A stretch of DNA of 9,474 nucleotides from positions 1-9,474 of the forward strand of contig JAUPVE010000019.1 in assembly GCA_030917205.1 (NCBI GenBank), in the 5' to 3' direction. Positions 6,252 through 9,474 of this stretch are shown in pieces (positions within the stretch are counted from its first letter, which is position 1; every line of letters begins with the position of its first letter). A program made the translations under genes and the position numbers. The notes under the pieces were generated by a model, which saw only the letters and a list, made by a program, of their open reading frames with translations, made no database searches and was not told the DNA's origin. Origin of the DNA: Patescibacteria group bacterium. GTDB taxonomy: Bacteria; Patescibacteriota; Patescibacteriia; UBA1558; GWA2-36-10.

Positions 6252-6280
6252 ATAATAGCAAATAATGCCTAATTTGGCAA
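6252..6280 (-). promoter_or_regulatory. Promoter of the dksA-like/lspA/tspO operon
   Basis: On the minus strand TTGCCA (6280-6275), a 17-bp spacer and TATTAT (6257-6252) are each one mismatch from consensus. The start of transcription is expected near 6245, giving a leader of about 18 nt before the ATG at 6227. This decides against the upstream GTG start. Downstream genes are spaced 5, -4, 20 and 29 bp apart, so this promoter probably serves all five. Confidence 0.65.
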
Positions 6281-6304
6281 GATATTAGTGTCGGTTTTTT
6301 GACA

Positions 6305-6682
6305 AAATTAACAGGACGCATCCGAGCACCCCATGTTAGCATAAGCTTTGTGGGCCGTAAGTGCGTCCCGTAGCGTCTTCACACGTAGCTTTTGGCGTAT
6401 TTGTTACGCCTGTAAGTTTTATTGGCTCAAAGCATATGTGCTTGTGAAAACGTCATGTGATTCATTCCGACTCAGAATCAATTGTAGAACTCCACCATTT
6501 AGCGGAATGATCTCGTTACCTATCCGGCAACAGGATTTTCCTTTTTGTATTTTGTTTTTGTTTTGCTTGTTCAAGCGTCGGTGGCTTGATTACTCAAAAC
6601 AGTGAAGCTCTTAGAGCTAGACACTACTATTTGCAGTAATGTACAGTTCCAATTCATTTGTTGAAGGTTCTTATTTACTAAC
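6305..6682 (-). ncRNA. Candidate structured non-coding RNA or long operon leader (family unknown)
   Basis: No convincing protein is encoded here on either strand, yet the stretch is less AT-rich than its flanks and full of exact hairpins. They are AGTG..AGCTC/GAGCT..CACT (about 6602-6625), CAAGC/GCTTG with a 7-nt loop (about 6571-6588), GTTGCC/GGTAAC with one G-U pair, TCATTCCG/CGGAATGA (8 bp), AAGCA/TGCTT with a 4-nt loop, GGCGTA/TACGCC with a 5-nt loop, and GGACGCA/TGCGTCC (6314-6320 with 6362-6368, enclosing smaller stems). A near-consensus minus-strand promoter lies just upstream, so the RNA would start near 6682. The 3' end is unclear: the last stem is followed only by TGTTAATTTTG, so the transcript might continue into the dksA-like operon. 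I looked for tmRNA, RNase P RNA, SRP RNA and tRNA hallmarks and found none. A 28-codon ATG ORF (6657-6571) at its 5' end is unproven. Confidence 0.45.
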
Positions 6683-6688
6683 AATATA

Positions 6689-6717
6689 AGTATATCATAT
6701 TTTAGCATTTGTGTCAA
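6689..6717 (-). promoter_or_regulatory. Near-consensus sigma70-type promoter of the structured region
   Basis: On the minus strand a perfect TTGACA (6717-6712), a 17-bp spacer and TATACT (6694-6689) form the best promoter match in the window, with one mismatch overall. Transcription would begin near 6682 and run into the hairpin-rich segment. No protein gene with a believable start follows within 400 bp, which is why a functional RNA or long leader is suspected. Confidence 0.7.
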
Positions 6718-6766
6718 AGCTACTTATTGGCTAAAATTAGCATAAATAAAAAAATATTTTTACACT

Positions 6767-6837
6767 TGTTGACAACTTTGTCAAAAGTTACCAACAACTA
6801 TCAACAACTTATCCACAGATATTAAAAAATACCCACA
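6767..6837 (+). promoter_or_regulatory. Cluster of DnaA-box-like 9-mers (candidate origin or DnaA-responsive site)
   Basis: On the plus strand there are TTACCAACA (6788-6796), CTATCAACA (6798-6806), the perfect DnaA box TTATCCACA (6809-6817) and ATACCCACA (6829-6837). An inverted TGTTGACAA (6767-6775, read TTGTCAACA on the other strand) precedes them. The direct copies start 10, 11 and 20 bp apart, so they sit on the same face of the helix. An A/T-only run (6743-6761) lies on one side and AT-rich DNA on the other. This is the appearance of oriC or of a DnaA-controlled promoter, since the near-consensus promoter at 6689-6717 is about 50 bp away. No dnaA, dnaN, rpmH, gidA or parAB is in the window, so neither can be chosen. 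Confidence 0.5.
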
Positions 6838-6842
6838 ATACG

Positions 6843-6874
6843 GGCATAAAAATAAGTTCTACTATAGTGTAGAA
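6843..6874 (-). terminator. Intrinsic terminator after the pnp operon
   Basis: TTCTAC (6857-6862) and GTAGAA (6869-6874) form a perfect 6-bp stem with a 6-nt loop. On the minus strand it is followed by CTTATTTTTATGC. It begins 19 bp after the stop of the gene ending at 6894 and would end the pnp unit before the DnaA-box cluster. The stem has few G-C pairs, so efficiency may be modest. Confidence 0.5.
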
Positions 6875-6893
6875 GATAATTTTAATATTTAGA

Positions 6894-8255
6894 CTACCTC
6901 AAACAAGCCTTAAAGCCAATTTGTAAATTATTTTCGTAAGATAAGACAGTCAAATTATTAATATCTTGGTCTAATAAAGCCTTCTTTATTACTTCATTTT
7001 TAATTTTAGCACTATTTACCTGCACTAAATCGATTATTTTGTAATCACCAGCAATCTGACAAAGTCCCAAATAGCTCTGGATGTTATATTTAGTCACAAA
7101 TGTGGCTTGAATCAGGGATTCATTGTTGGACAAATAGTAATATGGGCCGATTTGAGCCCCATAAAACTGCCCTAAATGCCAATAATCATACTGCTGATAC
7201 TTTAAAGACTCTAACTCTAGACCATCATCACTGACAAACTCGGTATAGACAGTGCCATCTGGCAGTCTATTCCTAGCCTCTTTCAGCTTCAAATTTGGCA
7301 CCCAGTCCTTTATACGGGACTGCCAGTCCTCGGCGCTGGCCATTAGCCACTTGTCGCCAGACAAGAAAATAAAGTTATTCTTGAGGACTTGCTCCTCCAT
7401 CTTTGTGGCTGACAGTCGATAATAGGGTAAGTCAGTCAATAATGGCTGGATAATATTTTGACTGACAATATTTTGCCATTCTTCAGTCGCATGATCACCA
7501 AAGCCAAAGACTAAATCGGCATTCAAAGGAAAGTTGGCTTGATTGGGCCACTCGACTGTGCTACTAGCATTGATTATCTGCCTCAACTTGGGTTGCCAGA
7601 TATGCATATTGACCTGACCGTCTGGCTGTTGGTAAATATTAGCGTAAATATTTGGCAAACCAGTCTCGATTTTGAGCCATTTGGTCAAATCAGCCAAAAA
7701 ACTAGGGGCTTCATTTTTTGACCAAAAAATATTGACACCCATGCCCAGATTATTGGTAGCTAAATCCATTTTGGCCTGATCAGAATAATTGTTTGGTAGC
7801 CAAGCATCACTACTCACCAGTACAACACTATCATCAACTAGTAGATAATTGTATTCCGGACGATTATCCGCTAGCCATTTGGCTGTTTGCTCGGCCTTGT
7901 CTAGACGTAAAAGAAAATTATCATCCTCTGAGTTCTCAAGTTTGAACCAAATCACTTCTCTGACATTCAAAAAGCCATTTTGTAGCATGTTTTTGAGCTC
8001 GGCAATCTTGGCTGTGGGCTCCTGACTATTGATGACGGATATTTTATTGATCTCGAGATTCTCGTAGGCACTAGTGTCAGTCCAGTTATAGAAAAAAGTA
8101 GTATTAGCTGGTAAATAAAGGGCCAGAGGCTGACTAGACTTTTTCGTCCAGGTCACCATGACTATCACTCCTAGCAGCAAAACACCAAAAAAAAGCCACC
8201 AAGCTTTACTTGGTAAAAAAGTAAATTTAATTGGCAGCTTTTTTATTGTGACCAC
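6894..8255 (-). CDS. Membrane-anchored hypothetical protein (DUF3352-like features)
   Basis: This 453-residue protein has a short basic N-terminus (MVTIKKLPIKF), one membrane helix (about 18-36), and a large outward domain opening with LALYLPANTTFFYNWTDTSAY. An LPA-type motif followed by alternating strands and long helices is reminiscent of DUF3352-like anchored proteins; the match is weak and no function follows from it. No catalytic motif is apparent. The composition is rich in Asn, Gln, Trp and Tyr, as in many surface domains. It starts with GTG only 2 bp after the pnp stop codon, so it is almost certainly co-transcribed and probably translationally coupled with pnp. No ATG lies nearby in the anchor region to offer a better start. 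A terminator follows at 6843-6874. Confidence 0.75.
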   Translation of the reverse strand: MVTIKKLPIKFTFLPSKAWWLFFGVLLLGVIVMVTWTKKSSQPLALYLPANTTFFYNWTDTSAYENLEINKISVINSQEPTAKIAELKNMLQNGFLNVREVIWFKLENSEDDNFLLRLDKAEQTAKWLADNRPEYNYLLVDDSVVLVSSDAWLPNNYSDQAKMDLATNNLGMGVNIFWSKNEAPSFLADLTKWLKIETGLPNIYANIYQQPDGQVNMHIWQPKLRQIINASSTVEWPNQANFPLNADLVFGFGDHATEEWQNIVSQNIIQPLLTDLPYYRLSATKMEEQVLKNNFIFLSGDKWLMASAEDWQSRIKDWVPNLKLKEARNRLPDGTVYTEFVSDDGLELESLKYQQYDYWHLGQFYGAQIGPYYYLSNNESLIQATFVTKYNIQSYLGLCQIAGDYKIIDLVQVNSAKIKNEVIKKALLDQDINNLTVLSYENNLQIGFKACLR

Positions 8256-8257
8256 TC

Positions 8258-9474
8258 TTATCTTTTCAAAAATGGTTTTTTATTAAAAGGTTTTTTGAAG
8301 GGAGGACGCTCTACATAGCCCTCTGGTTTTGGTAATAAGTCTTTGATAGACAAAGAAATCTTGTTATTTGCACTATCAACGTCCACTACTTTAACCTTGG
8401 CCGTATCACCGATGTTCAAAACATCACTGACCTTCTCTACGCGGTTGTAAGCTAGCTGAGAAATGTGGACCATGCCATCTTTTCCAGGAACCAATTCGAC
8501 GATAGCACCGATTTCACTGCCACTATTTCTGTCTTTGATGATTTGAGTCACCTTACCGTCATAGATTTCACCGATCATAATATCTTTGACAATATTTTCG
8601 ATCCATTGTTTAGCCTTTTGCGCTCCTTCACCATCAGTCGAGGTAATCAAAACCAAACCAGTTTGTTCAATATCAATTTGGACATTGCACTTGGCAATAA
8701 TTTCATTGATAATCTTACCACCAGTACCGATAACGTCTCGGATTTTGTCAGGATTGATGTTGAGAGTGATAATGCGAGGAGCATATTGGGATAATTCAGC
8801 TCTAGGTGAGGCAATGGCTTGCTTCATGACTTCTAGAATTTGCATTCTAGCTTCACGAGCCTTGGTCAAAGTCTCTTTGACAATACCATAGCTGATACCA
8901 CCAAGCTTGATATCCAGCTGGATAGCAGTAATACCAGTCTCAGTGCCAGCTACTTTGAAATCCATGTGTCCAGAGTGATCTTCGATGCCTTGGATGTCAG
9001 TCAATATCTGATAATGGTTTTTATCTTTTTCATCTAAGACCAAACCCATGGCAATACCAGCCACTGGTGCAGTGATAGGCACGCCAGCGTCCATCAATGA
9101 TAGTGTAGAGCCACAAATTGAGGCCTGTGAGGATGATCCGTTGGATTCTAGTACTTCTGATACTACGCGGATGGTATAGGGGAAATTTTCATCTTTTGGT
9201 AAGACTGGCAAGAGAGCTTTTTCAGCTAGAGCACCATGTCCAATCTCTCGTCTGCCTGGACCACGTAAAGGCTTGACTTCACCAACAGAAAAGCCTGGGA
9301 AATTGTAGTGGTGCATATATTTTTTGACACCAGCTTCTTCCATGGAGTCTAGAGTCTGCTCGTCTCCGGGAGCACCTAGTGTGACGACTGACAAAACCTG
9401 AGTTTCACCACGAGTGAACAAGCCACTACCATGAGTACGAGGCAAGAGAGACACTTCGGCAGCCAGCGATCTGA
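8258..9474 (-). CDS. pnp: Polyribonucleotide nucleotidyltransferase (PNPase), C-terminal part (5' truncated by window edge)
   Basis: PNPase degrades RNA 3' to 5' with phosphate and can add nucleotides in reverse; it acts as a ring-shaped trimer in the cytoplasm. The frame is open to the right edge and reads [20 protein letters not shown], the start of the second RNase PH domain. The first PH domain and helical linker, about 300 residues, are therefore outside the window, and the GTG at 9454 is an internal Val codon. Counting from that Val as 1: [17 protein letters not shown] (65-81), [20 protein letters not shown] (91-110), and [14 protein letters not shown] with Asp159, Asp165 and Lys167 matching the catalytic residues. 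Next come a KH domain with GTGG (243-246) and an S1 domain (about 294-370). A short basic tail ([15 protein letters not shown]) replaces the longer tail of enteric PNPase. The next gene follows after 2 bp. Confidence 0.97.
   Translation of the reverse strand, partial: RSLAAEVSLLPRTHGSGLFTRGETQVLSVVTLGAPGDEQTLDSMEEAGVKKYMHHYNFPGFSVGEVKPLRGPGRREIGHGALAEKALLPVLPKDENFPYTIRVVSEVLESNGSSSQASICGSTLSLMDAGVPITAPVAGIAMGLVLDEKDKNHYQILTDIQGIEDHSGHMDFKVAGTETGITAIQLDIKLGGISYGIVKETLTKAREARMQILEVMKQAIASPRAELSQYAPRIITLNINPDKIRDVIGTGGKIINEIIAKCNVQIDIEQTGLVLITSTDGEGAQKAKQWIENIVKDIMIGEIYDGKVTQIIKDRNSGSEIGAIVELVPGKDGMVHISQLAYNRVEKVSDVLNIGDTAKVKVVDVDSANNKISLSIKDLLPKPEGYVERPPFKKPFNKKPFLKR

Noticed and set aside
6299..6327. 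Plus-strand TTGACA as a promoter for the structured segment
   Set aside because: At 17 bp spacing the -10 position reads CCGAGC, which is not a -10 box; the minus-strand promoter at 6689-6717 is far better.
6348..6605. Open frame of 85 codons on the plus strand starting at TTG
   Set aside because: It has no recognisable domain and an odd Cys/Phe/Arg/Trp composition. It has no plus-strand promoter and lies across the hairpin-rich segment, so it is better explained by non-coding RNA on the other strand.
6305..6682. tmRNA, RNase P RNA, SRP RNA or tRNA
   Set aside because: No tRNA-like ends or T-loop with CCA and no tag reading frame ending in Ala codons were found. The AGGAAAGTCC/ACAGAA pair of RNase P and the SRP RNA tetraloop region are also absent. 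A GGAAAATCC and a CCACCA occur but without their proper surroundings.
8465..9037. Plus-strand open frames opposite pnp
   Set aside because: They lie within conserved PNPase coding sequence on the minus strand and show no independent motif.

Overview
The window is AT-rich bacterial chromosome. It carries tightly packed minus-strand genes and one truncated plus-strand gene at the left edge. The setting resembles Patescibacteria (CPR, Parcubacteria-like). Pointers are a very short LspA, a membrane-anchored 'VPFTSQAP' C39-like peptidase, an anchored protein ending in a PsbP-like 'YGFEFKYP...ISTFKFL' domain, and no recognisable Shine-Dalgarno sequence before any start. The taxonomic placement is inference; no rRNA or marker tree is available here.

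Layout, left to right. (1) Positions 1-410 (+) hold the C-terminal part of an HD-type phosphohydrolase. It converges with, and overlaps by 14 bp, a secreted or anchored C39-like cysteine peptidase (397-1227, -) that appears to have a leaderless promoter. (2) Positions 1284-1741 hold a small hydrophobic ORF (1361-1546, -). It has a strong intrinsic terminator downstream and a structured leader upstream with interleaved, pseudoknot-type pairings. (3) Positions 1730-3241 (-) encode a complete ComM/YifB Mg-chelatase-family AAA+ ATPase with its own promoter. (4) Positions 3310-3429 hold a terminator with a 76-bp nested palindrome inserted in its loop. (5) Positions 3454-6227 look like one five-gene minus-strand operon read from a good promoter at 6252-6280: a TraR/DksA-type zinc-finger protein, LspA, TspO/MBR, a two-helix membrane protein and an anchored 416-residue protein. 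It ends in the terminator of region 4. (6) Positions 6281-6893 have no convincing protein gene. They hold a hairpin-rich segment with a near-consensus minus-strand promoter (candidate structured ncRNA or long leader), then a phased cluster of DnaA-box-like 9-mers beside AT-rich DNA, then a terminator. (7) Positions 6894-9474 (-) hold pnp, truncated by the right edge, followed after 2 bp by an anchored protein of unknown function.

How the genes fit together: pnp (RNA phosphorolysis) and the dksA-like gene (transcription) are housekeeping expression functions. LspA matures lipoproteins, and several neighbours encode membrane or envelope proteins. ComM acts on incoming DNA during natural transformation. 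The least explained parts are the two structured non-coding regions (about 1549-1668 and 6305-6682) and the DnaA-box cluster (6767-6837).
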